NCBI GenBank assembly: GCA_004292595.1
Contig: RDXM01000088.1
Coordinates: forward strand, 1-61,844
Length of the DNA stretch: 61,844 bases
Source of the DNA: Candidatus Kapaibacterium sp.
GTDB lineage: Bacteria; Bacteroidota; Ignavibacteria; Kapaibacteriales; UBA4661
Direction of reading: 5' to 3'
The notes beneath the pieces are model-generated. The model was not told where the DNA came from, did not search any database, and saw nothing but the letters and a program-made list of their open reading frames with translations. A program made the translations under genes and the position numbers. The stretch's first letter is position 1, and every line of letters begins with the position of its first letter. Below are positions 1-8,398 of the stretch, piece by piece.

Positions 1-94
1 TTCGATTGTAAAATGAATAGTTTCAATTCTCCGAAACAAGGCAGCATGCTGCCTTGCTCAAATCAAAGTATTCAAAATACAGTCAAAACGGTAT
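1..94. repeat. Palindromic ~101-bp intergenic repeat, copy A (left end cut by window)
   Basis: This is almost identical (one visible mismatch) to the element at 29369-29469. The first 7 bases of the element lie outside the window. The ends form an imperfect inverted repeat of about 30 bp (ATACCGTTT outermost in the complete copy). The centre is the perfect 20-bp palindrome CAAGGCAGCATGCTGCCTTG. It has no coding capacity of its own. It sits just beyond the 3' end of coaD, as expected of a MITE- or REP-like element. Confidence 0.8.
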
Positions 95-151
95 TAGTGT
101 TATCGCTCGCTCTCGGTCTTGCTCGCTCTGAGGCGTTGCTCATCACATCGC

Positions 152-652
152 CTATAACCGTTGCGATTGCTGCCGAAGCGGATATTTTTGCTCCAACGCA
201 TCGGCAACGCTCTCTGGCACAAAACCATTCACACTTTGTCCGTGCCTCGCCAATTCACGAATAATTGACGAGCTTAAATACGTGTACTTGTCATGCGGCA
301 TAAGAAAAACAGTGTTTACCGACGGCGCGAGTTTGCGGTTCATCAGCGCAATTTGCATTTCATATTCAAAGTCCGTAACGGCTCGCAAGCCGCGTATTAT
401 CGCCACTGCGCCGTAGCTGCGAGCGAAATCAACGGTCAGCCCTTGAAAGGATTTTACCGTTGCGCGTGGCTCATGCTCTACGGCACGGCGAATCATATCC
501 AAACGCTCTTCTTCCTCGAACATTGGTTCTTTGCGGGAATTCTTCGCAACGAGCATACACACTTCGTCGAACATGGTAAGTGCGCGTTCTAAAATGTCGA
601 GATGTCCGTTGGTAACGGGGTCGAAGGTGCCGGGGTAAATTGCTTTGCGCAT
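152..652 (-). CDS. coaD: Phosphopantetheine adenylyltransferase
   Basis: The product transfers an adenylyl group from ATP to 4'-phosphopantetheine, giving dephospho-CoA, the penultimate step of cytosolic CoA synthesis. The 166-residue protein matches the usual bacterial length of about 160. It opens with the nucleotidyltransferase signature YPGTFDPVTNGH (the T/HxGH class) and has the conserved IIRGLRAVTDFEYE block and the late YTYLSSSIIRELA motif that contacts ATP. An ATG at 652 fits the family N-terminus. A TTG two codons upstream is possible but adds nothing. It lies 61 bp downstream of the M48 protease gene on the same strand and may share its transcript. Confidence 0.97.
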   Translation of the reverse strand: MRKAIYPGTFDPVTNGHLDILERALTMFDEVCMLVAKNSRKEPMFEEEERLDMIRRAVEHEPRATVKSFQGLTVDFARSYGAVAIIRGLRAVTDFEYEMQIALMNRKLAPSVNTVFLMPHDKYTYLSSSIIRELARHGQSVNGFVPESVADALEQKYPLRQQSQRL

Positions 653-713
653 GAACAATTAGACAATAAAAAAAGAGTAAATAGAGGTTACGTAATTTCT
701 ACCAAATACCATA

Positions 714-1505
714 TCAGCGCACCATCCCAACCATTTTCGCCATACGCTGTGCGCGTTTTGCGGGGTCGGGATGCGTTGAGAACATTGATTGCACAAAGTT
801 AGAACGTTGCCCGCCGAGTTTTGCCAATTTTGCCAGTGCTGTCGCCATTGCGTGAGTCTTGTAGCCATTGCGCTGCATAAATTTTAATCCATAATCGTCG
901 GCATCAATTTCCTGGGTGCGCGAAAATTTTGCATTCAAAAGGCTTTCCGCAAGTGCGCCCATGCCCGTAAGCGCAAGCTGCCCAACAATTCCATTCGACG
1001 TAGCGGCGGCTTTCCGTGCGGCTGAGGTGAGAAGCGCGGTGCGGAGCTTATCCTTGTGGTCGCCGTTTTTCACGTGTCCGACTTCATGCCCAATAACGCC
1101 CAAAATTTCTTCATCGGTCATAATGTCCATCAGCCCAGAATACACGCGCACCGTCCCGTCCGCGAGTGCGAAAGCGTTCACCTGCGGCGAAAGATACGCA
1201 CGGTAGTTCAGGCGCAGTCCGTCTTCCAGCACGTGCCGTCCCGTGAGTTTTGCAAGACGTTGCGCGTACTGGCTTTCTGGCGGTGCGATACGGTTTTGCG
1301 CGTCGGACTGGTTCGCGTACTGGCTTGCAACGGATAATATTTGCTTTTCCGAAATCGTCATTGCGCGAAAAGCATCAATACCAGCCGCTATCCACAGCCC
1401 AGAATTTGTGCCGAGTGCGGGGTTTTGTGTGTATTGTGCATTCGCGCTTGTTGCAAAAGCGACAAGGAGCGCGAAGGCTGCGAGAGTAGATTGTATGAGG
1501 TTCAT
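714..1505 (-). CDS. Secreted M48-family zinc metalloprotease
   Basis: This 263-residue protein begins with a clear Sec signal peptide ending near SANAQ (residue ~24), so it should act in the periplasm or at the outer membrane. The zinc site HEVGH is at residues 140-144. A downstream glutamate in QEIDADDYG is the likely third ligand, an arrangement typical of M48C proteases such as LoiP/YcaL/BepA. Family members degrade or quality-control misfolded envelope proteins; the substrate here is unknown. There is no TPR domain, unlike BepA. It precedes coaD with a 61-bp gap and no obvious functional link. Confidence 0.9.
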   Translation of the reverse strand: MNLIQSTLAAFALLVAFATSANAQYTQNPALGTNSGLWIAAGIDAFRAMTISEKQILSVASQYANQSDAQNRIAPPESQYAQRLAKLTGRHVLEDGLRLNYRAYLSPQVNAFALADGTVRVYSGLMDIMTDEEILGVIGHEVGHVKNGDHKDKLRTALLTSAARKAAATSNGIVGQLALTGMGALAESLLNAKFSRTQEIDADDYGLKFMQRNGYKTHAMATALAKLAKLGGQRSNFVQSMFSTHPDPAKRAQRMAKMVGMVR

Positions 1506-1527
1506 ATGTTAGAAAAAATCATAAAAT

Positions 1528-2169
1528 TTACTGACCAAACTCCGCCGCAAGCCGCGTAATAATAAACTTTGCTTCGCGGAGGATAGAAAAAATTGCAAGC
1601 AGTCCATCGCCCGTAGCGAGATATGGTGCGGTTTCTGCGTAAAAATCACCTTCCAACACCACAAAATACCACGCCCGCCCGACAACATAACAACCATACA
1701 ACGGATATTTGATTGCGTTCAACTCCCGTGCCGCCAGCATTTCTACAAGTAACTGTGCAAGTGGGTCGTTATCGGAGCCACGTGCTTTCTTGTATTCATG
1801 CAAAAAAAAGAATGGTTGCAAGGGATTTGCTTTACCTGTGGCTATCACAAAATCTACACGCCCATTTATTTTCACACCGTTCAACGTTGCAGAAAGTGTA
1901 CGCTGCGTAAAGGCGCGAAACCGCTCGGTATTGTAGCGAATAAGGCTGATGAGCGGCGCAATAAACTTGAATTTAAGTTCATCTTCGTTCCATAAATCCA
2001 CGTTTAATTGCAAGTCTTCTCGAAGAATCGTAATTGTATATTCCTCTTCAGGTCTGATTTCATGCCGCGCGGAACGCCATTCTTCCAACAATGGCAAAGT
2101 TGCTTTTGCGCGTATGCCGAATGTCCGTTCAACGTCGTCAATATCCCATTTTTCAAAAGACTTTGTCAT
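1528..2169 (-). CDS. Uncharacterised PD-(D/E)XK-like protein, paralogue 1
   Basis: I do not recognise a named function. The 213-residue protein has an acidic helical N-terminus, then a core reading GRVDF, about 19 residues later HEYKK, then DPLAQLL and YGCYVVGRAWYFVVL. An Asp on a strand followed by E-x-K on the next strand and a helix with a conserved Gln is the layout of PD-(D/E)XK nuclease folds, so a restriction-endonuclease-like core is inferred. A close paralogue is encoded at 27405-28061. Similar proteins occur, from memory, in Bacteroidota and cyanobacteria as hypothetical proteins. The start has a strong Shine-Dalgarno (AGAGGAG, 7-base spacing) inside the 12-bp gap after glgP, so the two are co-transcribed. 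Confidence 0.75.
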   Translation of the reverse strand: MTKSFEKWDIDDVERTFGIRAKATLPLLEEWRSARHEIRPEEEYTITILREDLQLNVDLWNEDELKFKFIAPLISLIRYNTERFRAFTQRTLSATLNGVKINGRVDFVIATGKANPLQPFFFLHEYKKARGSDNDPLAQLLVEMLAARELNAIKYPLYGCYVVGRAWYFVVLEGDFYAETAPYLATGDGLLAIFSILREAKFIITRLAAEFGQ

Positions 2170-2181
2170 GTATTTTCTCCT

Positions 2182-4764
2182 CTATACCTCAATGGTAACA
2201 GGCTTCACTTTCCAGATTTCATCAGCATACTGGCGAATGGTGCGGTCGCTAGAAAACTTGCCGCTTCGAGCGGTGTTCAAAATAGATTTTTTCGTCCATT
2301 CGGTTGGGTTTTTCCAGAGAGCATTCACGCGGTCTTGCGCTTCGATGTACGACGCATAATCCGCCAGAAGCAAGTAACGGTCGCCTTGCTCCATGAGCGA
2401 ATTCCAAATAGGTTGGAAAATTCCTGGCTCGTAGTGCGAGAACGCATTATCACGAATCATGTCCAGAACCCGCTTCAATTCTTGGTTTGCATTGTAGTAG
2501 TCCCAAGGATTGTAGCGCGGGCGCAATTCCGCCACTTCGTGCGTTTTCAAGCCAAAAATAAACATATGTTCTTCGCCGATTTCCTCCGCCATTTCCACGT
2601 TTGCGCCGTCCATTGTGCCGATGGTGAGTGCGCCGTTGAGCTGAAATTTCATATTGCCCGTGCCGCTTGCTTCCAAGCCCGCCGTTGAGATTTGCTCGGA
2701 CAAGTCGGAAGCAGGAATGATGCGCTCTGCAAGGGAAACGGAGTAATTCGGCAAAAAGAATACTTTCAAGCGGTCGCCAATGTCGGGGTCGTTATTCACC
2801 GTCGCACCGATGCTATTGATGAGCTTGATAATCAGCTTCGCTTGCGCATAACCGGGCGCGGACTTTGCACCAAAAAAGACCGTGCGCGGCGTGTAGTCTG
2901 CCTTCGGGTTGTCCTTGATGCGATTGTACAGCGTCGCAACGTGCAGCGCGTTCAAAAGCTGGCGTTTGTATTCGTGCAGACGTTTGATTTGGCTATCGAA
3001 CAAGGAATCAAGATTGACGCGGGTTGCGTAGTCGTCCCAGATGTCAATGTGCTGAATCAGTCGTTGTTTTGCCAAGTTCTTCGCAATGCGCCATTCCTCG
3101 CGGAATTCCTCATCTTCGACGTAGTTTTCGAGTTTGCGCAGTTCGTCCAAATTCGTTACCCAGCCGCCGCCGATGCGCTTCGTGATAAGTTCCGAGAGCG
3201 GCAAGTTTGATTTTTTTAACCAGCGTCGTTGCGTGATTCCGTTGGTTTTGTTGTTGAATTTATGCGGGTACAATCGGAAGAAATCATTGAATAATTCATC
3301 TTTCAAAATCTGCGTGTGCAATGCCGCCACGCCGTTCACTGAATGCGAACCGACGACCGCCAAATTCGCCATGCGGATAGCTTTTTCGCTGCCATTCGAC
3401 GCTTCTTGAATAATCGAAACACGAGAAATAATCGGGTCGTGTTCGCTGTAAAAGGTGTGGACGGTTTTCAGAAAACGATGATTGATTTCGTAAATAATCG
3501 CCAAGTGACGCGGCAATAATTTCTCGAATAGCGCGACAGACCAGCGTTCCAGAGCTTCCGAAAGCACGGTATGGTTCGTGTAGGCGAAGGTGTGCGTGGT
3601 GATGTGCCATGCTTCATCCCACGACAAATTTTCTTCATCCAACAAAATCCGCATCAGTTCTGGAATTGCGATGGCTGGGTGCGTGTCGTTGAGCTGAATG
3701 GCAATTTTATTCGGGAACGCACCAAAGCTCTTGTGCAGCTTTTTGTACGATGCGACAATATCATGCAAACTCGCTGCGACGAAGAAATATTGCTGGCGAA
3801 GTCGTAATTCCTTGCCTGCGACGGTGTTGTCATTCGGGTACAGCACTTTGGAAATTGTCTCGGTCGCGCTTTTATTTTCCACTGCGCCCATGTAATCGCC
3901 TTTGTCGAACGCCTTGAAATCGAAATCTTCCGTCGCGGAGGCTTGCCAAAGGCGCAAGGAATTGACGGTATTATTGCCGTAGCCCGGCACGGGAACATCG
4001 TACGCAACCGCCAACACGTCGTCGGTCTCGACCCACGAATGGCGCAGATTCCCGCGCTCATCGGTGTGCTGCTCGACGCGCCCGCCAAATTTCACGCGGC
4101 AGGTAAGTTCTTCGCGCAAGACTTCCCACGGAGAGCCGTAGCGAAGCCAGTTGTCGGGGTGTTCTACTTGATAGCCGTTTTCAATTTCCTGCTTGAAAAT
4201 ACCATATTCGTAGCGAATGCCGTAGCCAAATGCGGGCAGTTCCAGCGTCGCCATCGAATCCAGAAAACACGCTGCAAGCCGCCCCAAACCGCCGTTTCCA
4301 AGCCCCATGTCATGCTCAATGTCGCGGATTTCATCCAAATCATAGCCCAGCGTTTTCATAATGCGCTCGCACTCGGCGGTGTAGTCCAAATTCGTGAGCG
4401 CGTTGCCCAGAAGCCGCCCCATGAGGAATTCCAGCGACAAATAATACACCTTCTTCACGTCCTGACGCTCGTATTCGCGCTGGGTGCGAATCCAAGCACG
4501 AATCATGCGGTCGCGCACCGAGAGAGCGAGAGCTTTGTAGGCATCCTGCGGCGTAACGCTGAGGCGGTCTTTCACCAAGCGAAACTCCAAATGCTCGGCA
4601 AATTGGTTGTTGAGCGAGTAGGAATCTGGGTTTTCACTGTCGGTGAAATACAGCGATTGCCCGCCCGCCGTGATTTCTTCACGGGTTTTGTCGGTGGTGC
4701 GATCAGCCGTGCGTTTTTCTGAAGCCGCTTTTTTGGGCGCGGAGGAGGACGATGTTTTTGCCAT
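2182..4764 (-). CDS. glgP: Glycogen/starch/alpha-glucan phosphorylase
   Basis: This GT35 enzyme phosphorolyses alpha-1,4-glucan ends to glucose-1-phosphate in the cytoplasm. The 860-residue chain is slightly longer than the usual 800-840 because of a Lys/Ser/Thr-rich leader of about 40 residues. The PLP-binding segment EASGTGNMKFQLNG is intact, with the Schiff-base lysine near residue 706. Other family blocks are visible: RRWLKKSN, the SLAERIIPASDLSEQIS loop and the N-terminal LEFLMGRLLGNAL. The ATG at 4764 (MAKTSS) is preferred over a TTG three codons upstream. It is first in an operon with the PD-(D/E)XK-like gene. With the GH13 and GH31 enzymes elsewhere in the window it indicates alpha-glucan storage and use. 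Confidence 0.97.
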   Translation of the reverse strand: MAKTSSSSAPKKAASEKRTADRTTDKTREEITAGGQSLYFTDSENPDSYSLNNQFAEHLEFRLVKDRLSVTPQDAYKALALSVRDRMIRAWIRTQREYERQDVKKVYYLSLEFLMGRLLGNALTNLDYTAECERIMKTLGYDLDEIRDIEHDMGLGNGGLGRLAACFLDSMATLELPAFGYGIRYEYGIFKQEIENGYQVEHPDNWLRYGSPWEVLREELTCRVKFGGRVEQHTDERGNLRHSWVETDDVLAVAYDVPVPGYGNNTVNSLRLWQASATEDFDFKAFDKGDYMGAVENKSATETISKVLYPNDNTVAGKELRLRQQYFFVAASLHDIVASYKKLHKSFGAFPNKIAIQLNDTHPAIAIPELMRILLDEENLSWDEAWHITTHTFAYTNHTVLSEALERWSVALFEKLLPRHLAIIYEINHRFLKTVHTFYSEHDPIISRVSIIQEASNGSEKAIRMANLAVVGSHSVNGVAALHTQILKDELFNDFFRLYPHKFNNKTNGITQRRWLKKSNLPLSELITKRIGGGWVTNLDELRKLENYVEDEEFREEWRIAKNLAKQRLIQHIDIWDDYATRVNLDSLFDSQIKRLHEYKRQLLNALHVATLYNRIKDNPKADYTPRTVFFGAKSAPGYAQAKLIIKLINSIGATVNNDPDIGDRLKVFFLPNYSVSLAERIIPASDLSEQISTAGLEASGTGNMKFQLNGALTIGTMDGANVEMAEEIGEEHMFIFGLKTHEVAELRPRYNPWDYYNANQELKRVLDMIRDNAFSHYEPGIFQPIWNSLMEQGDRYLLLADYASYIEAQDRVNALWKNPTEWTKKSILNTARSGKFSSDRTIRQYADEIWKVKPVTIEV

Positions 4765-4832
4765 GACACACAAGGAAAAGTGGTGGAGTAATTTGATGCA
4801 AAGTGATTTTAGCGAGAAAGGTGAACAATCAA

Positions 4833-4912
4833 TAGTGGCACAGACATTCTTGTCTGTGTTTGTCGCCTGAATACCTCACCAACACTCACAGACAAGAATG
4901 TCTGTGCCACTA
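4833..4912. repeat. 80-bp palindromic repeat, copy 1 (inverted orientation)
   Basis: The ends are perfect inverted arms beginning TAGTGGCACAGACATTCTTG and closing with its complement. The asymmetric middle contains TGTTTGTCGCCTGAA. The same element recurs at 19186-19265 and 40152-40231; here the middle is reversed relative to those. It lies between the glgP start and the 3' end of the next minus-strand gene. It could fold as a long hairpin in RNA from either strand. Confidence 0.85.
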
Positions 4913-4960
4913 TGGAAGAAATTTTATCGTGTACGTGAATGTCTATTCTCCCAAAGCCTA

Positions 4961-6058
4961 TTATTCCTCATTCGCTTTCGGCGCAACGCCCATGTAGCAG
5001 ACGCGATACTTCCCTTGCAAACGAGCTACAATCAGCGTCCAAGCGTATTCTTTCTGTAATTCTTTCGCAATTTTATTCTGGCGTTTCAAAATATCCGATT
5101 GCTCTTTTGCTAATTCTTTGGGGTTGTCCGCTGCTGATGCGTTTGATGGTGTCGCTGCTGCACTCCCCATAAATCGCAACATTTCTTTTGAGAGAATATC
5201 CAGACGGTACATCTGCGCACCTTGCGGAACAATGCCGTTTGGCAGATAGATATTATCTCGCTCGGTCTTTATGCTGCTCCGAAACGCGCTTGAATCCTTC
5301 ATTTCCAGCACTTTGCGAAATGCAGGAAAGAGTGCGATGTTGTAATTGAGCATAAAATCTGTTTTTGAAACAAGGTCGGTCAACGCACCTTCAGGGCGGA
5401 CATAATTGCTGCCAACAAGCGGGAATGCGGTCATATATGCTACTTTCACGGAGTCGCGGGCGCGCAGACTTTTTGTATATTCTGCCCAATACGCTGAAAA
5501 CGGCACAGTATCTATGTTTGGCACAGCATCTTCATTGTCCTTCATAAAATAGACCTTGCCCTGACGCTGCTGCGTGATTGTGGTGTGGACGGGCTTGTAA
5601 GCGTGCCAGCGCGTCGTAATCGTATAGCCAGTACGCACAAGCGAAAACAGCAAGGTATCTTTTGCATATTGCCCCAGCGTCGGATTATGATTTTCGCCAT
5701 ACCTTTGGAAATACAGATGCACGGTGTCGTCAATTTCTTCCACGCGGCAATCAAGGTCGGAGGAATGCCGAATACCGCTTGCCGAGAGATTTGCCCGCAA
5801 AGAATCTTGGGCAGTTTGGCGAACAGTGAGTGTGTGTCCGACAAAAATCGCGGTGGGTATTTCTTCGCCAACGTCGCCGCTTCCATATTCATCGAAGCGA
5901 AAATAGCCTACCCAGACGTTACTTGGTGGCGCATCAAAGCTAAAAATATCCGCAGAAGAAGAACGTTTTTTGCGACGACAGCCGTCCAGCGTGAAAAGCA
6001 GCGCGACACAGAGACCAAGCATGAGACAGCGTTGGAAGAAGAAACGATACGATTTCAT
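4961..6058 (-). CDS. Putative lipoprotein of unknown function
   Basis: I do not recognise this 365-residue protein. Starting at the ATG at 6058 gives a basic n-region, a hydrophobic segment (LMLGLCVALLFTL) and a Cys in DGC at about residue 27, followed by RRKKRSSS. This is lipoprotein-like, though the Asp before Gly is not an ideal lipobox. The mature part begins WVGYFRFDEYGSG and looks beta-rich. The C-terminus has a Lys/Glu-rich helix (about residues 315-345). An upstream in-frame extension of 65 residues overlaps xseB territory and lacks the signal, so it was rejected. It lies 119 bp downstream of xseB. Confidence 0.7.
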   Translation of the reverse strand: MKSYRFFFQRCLMLGLCVALLFTLDGCRRKKRSSSADIFSFDAPPSNVWVGYFRFDEYGSGDVGEEIPTAIFVGHTLTVRQTAQDSLRANLSASGIRHSSDLDCRVEEIDDTVHLYFQRYGENHNPTLGQYAKDTLLFSLVRTGYTITTRWHAYKPVHTTITQQRQGKVYFMKDNEDAVPNIDTVPFSAYWAEYTKSLRARDSVKVAYMTAFPLVGSNYVRPEGALTDLVSKTDFMLNYNIALFPAFRKVLEMKDSSAFRSSIKTERDNIYLPNGIVPQGAQMYRLDILSKEMLRFMGSAAATPSNASAADNPKELAKEQSDILKRQNKIAKELQKEYAWTLIVARLQGKYRVCYMGVAPKANEE

Positions 6059-6177
6059 TGGCACAGAAAAAAATGAAAAGAAATGAAGTGAAGAGAAAAA
6101 ACTACGCATCTCAGAACACGAGCAAAAGTCGTTGAAAAATTCGACATTGCCAAGACTTTCCTCAACGATTTCCCGAT

Positions 6178-6408
6178 TTATTCGGCTTCCTGAAGTGCGC
6201 CATTTTTTAGCGTAAAAATTTTCTGTTCTGCCGCCTGAAGCTGGCTTGCACACTGCTCGCTCAGGCGCATTCCTTCTTCGTAGAGTGCGAGCATTTCCTC
6301 TAAGGGCGCATCAGCACTATCTAAAATATCAACGATTTCTTCTAAGCGCTGAAAACGCTCTTCAAAGCTAGTGGTGGTGGATTCGGCGGGAGAAGTTTTC
6401 TTTTTCAT
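6178..6408 (-). CDS. xseB: Exodeoxyribonuclease VII small subunit
   Basis: The 76-residue protein matches the XseB family: the FEERFQRLEEIVDILDS helix, then APLEEMLALYEEGM and a second helix ending in the short polar tail typical of the family. It binds the large subunit XseA to form the enzyme that degrades single-stranded DNA to oligonucleotides in the cytoplasm. No xseA is present in the window, so the two subunits are unlinked here or xseA lies elsewhere. It begins 36 bp downstream of the ScfR-type regulator on the same strand. Confidence 0.92.
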   Translation of the reverse strand: MKKKTSPAESTTTSFEERFQRLEEIVDILDSADAPLEEMLALYEEGMRLSEQCASQLQAAEQKIFTLKNGALQEAE

Positions 6409-6444
6409 AAAAAGTTATGTTTGTTGAAAAGGAAAGAGTGTTGC

Positions 6445-7977
6445 TCAAACATTCCCAGAAATGAGCTTGTGCAAGACCTCTTCCCGAATGCGCTGGCGTT
6501 CTGCTTTCATGTACAAGGTTGGTGGAGCAACGCGCTCGTGGCATACGTCATCGCGCAGTCCGCAGCGTTCGCAGGTTTCATTGACCTGAATTTTTTCGAC
6601 ACTGGGGTCGTTCCAAAAGCGCACAGCTTCTTTGAATTCATCGTTGATTTGAAAACCCAGCGAGACACTTGAGTGAAAAAGCGGCTTCAGGGCAAAGCGG
6701 CGAGCGACGGTAATCACAAAATACTCGGTGTTATTTTCCATAAAATACGGACGCTGCACCACGACAAGCGGGCGCGTGGGATCGCGCTCGGCAAGCTCTG
6801 TTTGTGCGCGTTTCAGCACGGCAACGGGCAGCCAACGACGACAGTAATGCTCGTTCAAATCTAATCCATATGGCGCGAATACTTGGGAGAGATTCAGGAA
6901 TTTTGTGAGCTTCATGTTGCCCGTGCTAGTGCGGTGGCTGAAGCGCAAAAAATGAATTTCTGGCAGACCAAAAAACTTCGGGAGCAGCTCTGTCATGCGG
7001 TAGAGCAGCATTTCGGGTGTAACGGCATATTTGTCCAAAAGCGAAAGAAAATACTGCTCATCCCATTGTTTTTTCTGAAAAAGACGGCGAATATCCTTGA
7101 CCATTGAATCGCTATTCATCAGCAGCGCACCAGAGAAATACGAGGCTTTGAAGTTATTCACAACCTGCTCGAAGGATTCTACCTTGAGCCACGACGAAGT
7201 AAGCGCACGTTCCTTGAGATTGAGGTAATTATAGCCAAGTTCGCGTCCGAAAATAAAGGCTTTTTGTCTATCAACAAGGTCGTGATTGAGCATCAAACGC
7301 GATTTCTTTTGTAGTGCTTTTGCATTTTTTCCTGTAGCTGGGGCAAGCACGGTACGGAATTTTTGCAATTCAGGATGACTCACAAGTGTTGTTGTATCAA
7401 TAATATAGCTATAACGCTCTTCCAGAGCCGCTCTCAGAGCTTCGGTCTGAAGCGGTGCTTTGTTTTTCCAGCGCATTTCGTTTTGAAAGCGTTCGGCGGC
7501 GTGTTCTAAGTCTTCAAAATAGTTCAAATGAATTTTTTGGTAGGAGCGCAGTGCCGCCAGAATAAAATGCTCGACGCTCATGTCGTAGCCGCGAATAATT
7601 TCGAGGAATGTTTTCAAAAGCGCACCAGCTTTGGCGGGCGAGGCAGAAAACAAATCCATAATATCTTGCTGCTCAATGCCGAACATCTCGAAGGGAAATT
7701 CGCGGAGCATTGGTGAGTTCAAGATTGCGGTAAGCGGATTCAAGGATTCATCCACTTTGAGCGTTACTAATTCATCGAATGTTGTGCCAAGCGATTCAGC
7801 AAGCGCAATAATTTTTTCGGGTTTTGGATATTTTTTTCCTTTCTCAATTTCGCTCAAATATGAAATGGAGAGGTCGGTCTGCTCGGAAACTTCTTTCAAA
7901 GAAAGTTTTTTTTCGGTACGAAGTTGTTTGAGTTTAATACCCAAAATAATACGCAAATTTTCGCCGCTAACGCTCAT
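6445..7977 (-). CDS. ScfR/RamB-type transcriptional regulator (HTH + IrrE-like + DUF2083)
   Basis: The 510-residue protein has an XRE-type helix-turn-helix at residues ~10-70 (LKQLRTEKKLSLKEVSEQ, then SISYLSEIEKGKKYPKP). Next is a long central region resembling the IrrE/ImmA domain but with the metalloprotease HExxH replaced by RELGY in FGRELGYNYL. The C-terminus carries CERCGLRDDVCHERVAPP, typical of DUF2083. This order is that of the short-chain fatty acyl regulators (RamB, MldR, PrpR type), which control acetate, propionate or glyoxylate genes by sensing acyl-CoA. The loss of HExxH argues against protease activity. A palindrome cluster 60-124 bp upstream is a likely autoregulatory operator. 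The ligand and target genes are not deducible here. Confidence 0.85.
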   Translation of the reverse strand: MSVSGENLRIILGIKLKQLRTEKKLSLKEVSEQTDLSISYLSEIEKGKKYPKPEKIIALAESLGTTFDELVTLKVDESLNPLTAILNSPMLREFPFEMFGIEQQDIMDLFSASPAKAGALLKTFLEIIRGYDMSVEHFILAALRSYQKIHLNYFEDLEHAAERFQNEMRWKNKAPLQTEALRAALEERYSYIIDTTTLVSHPELQKFRTVLAPATGKNAKALQKKSRLMLNHDLVDRQKAFIFGRELGYNYLNLKERALTSSWLKVESFEQVVNNFKASYFSGALLMNSDSMVKDIRRLFQKKQWDEQYFLSLLDKYAVTPEMLLYRMTELLPKFFGLPEIHFLRFSHRTSTGNMKLTKFLNLSQVFAPYGLDLNEHYCRRWLPVAVLKRAQTELAERDPTRPLVVVQRPYFMENNTEYFVITVARRFALKPLFHSSVSLGFQINDEFKEAVRFWNDPSVEKIQVNETCERCGLRDDVCHERVAPPTLYMKAERQRIREEVLHKLISGNV

Positions 7978-8036
7978 GGTATCAGTATTTTGAAGAAGAA
8001 ATGATGTGCCAGTGTTCAGCTCGTAAGATACGCTTT

Positions 8037-8101
8037 TTTCGCTTCAAGCGAAATAGAAATTTCGATAAATGCGAAATTTATGTAAAAGCGAAACTTCGCT
8101 T
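8037..8101. promoter_or_regulatory. Cluster of three inverted repeats, candidate operator of the ScfR-type regulator
   Basis: Three perfect dyads follow one another: TTTCGCTT-c-AAGCGAAA (8037-8053), AAATTTCG-N7-CGAAATTT (8057-8079) and AAGCGAA-ac-TTCGCTT (8086-8101). They share a GCGAAA/TTTCGC core. They lie between the divergent regulator (start 7977, minus) and the TPR kinase (start 8399, plus). The rest of this 421-bp interval is AT-rich and I see no gene in it. Binding of the adjacent HTH protein is inferred. Confidence 0.6.
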
Positions 8102-8398
8102 GTAGCTAAAAAATAAGAAGTGTTTTTTATTCCTGCTGTGTGTTTTTCAAAATTGTTCTTGTTTGCACCGTCGAAGACACAGAGTTTGCCGAGAAAATAG
8201 TGATTCTGTCTTCTACGATAGCAAGGACTTTCTCAACATATTTAGTGGCATACCCAAGCCCTTCCTAAAAAACTATTATGTTCTCCCAATTTTTTTTCGT
8301 TTCTTAGTCCTTTATTGGTTTTATGCCATATTTGCGTGTCTTTCTGCACGCTACTGCTGTCTTTTTCTATCCTTCCTTTTTGGCTGGAGCATTTTTTT

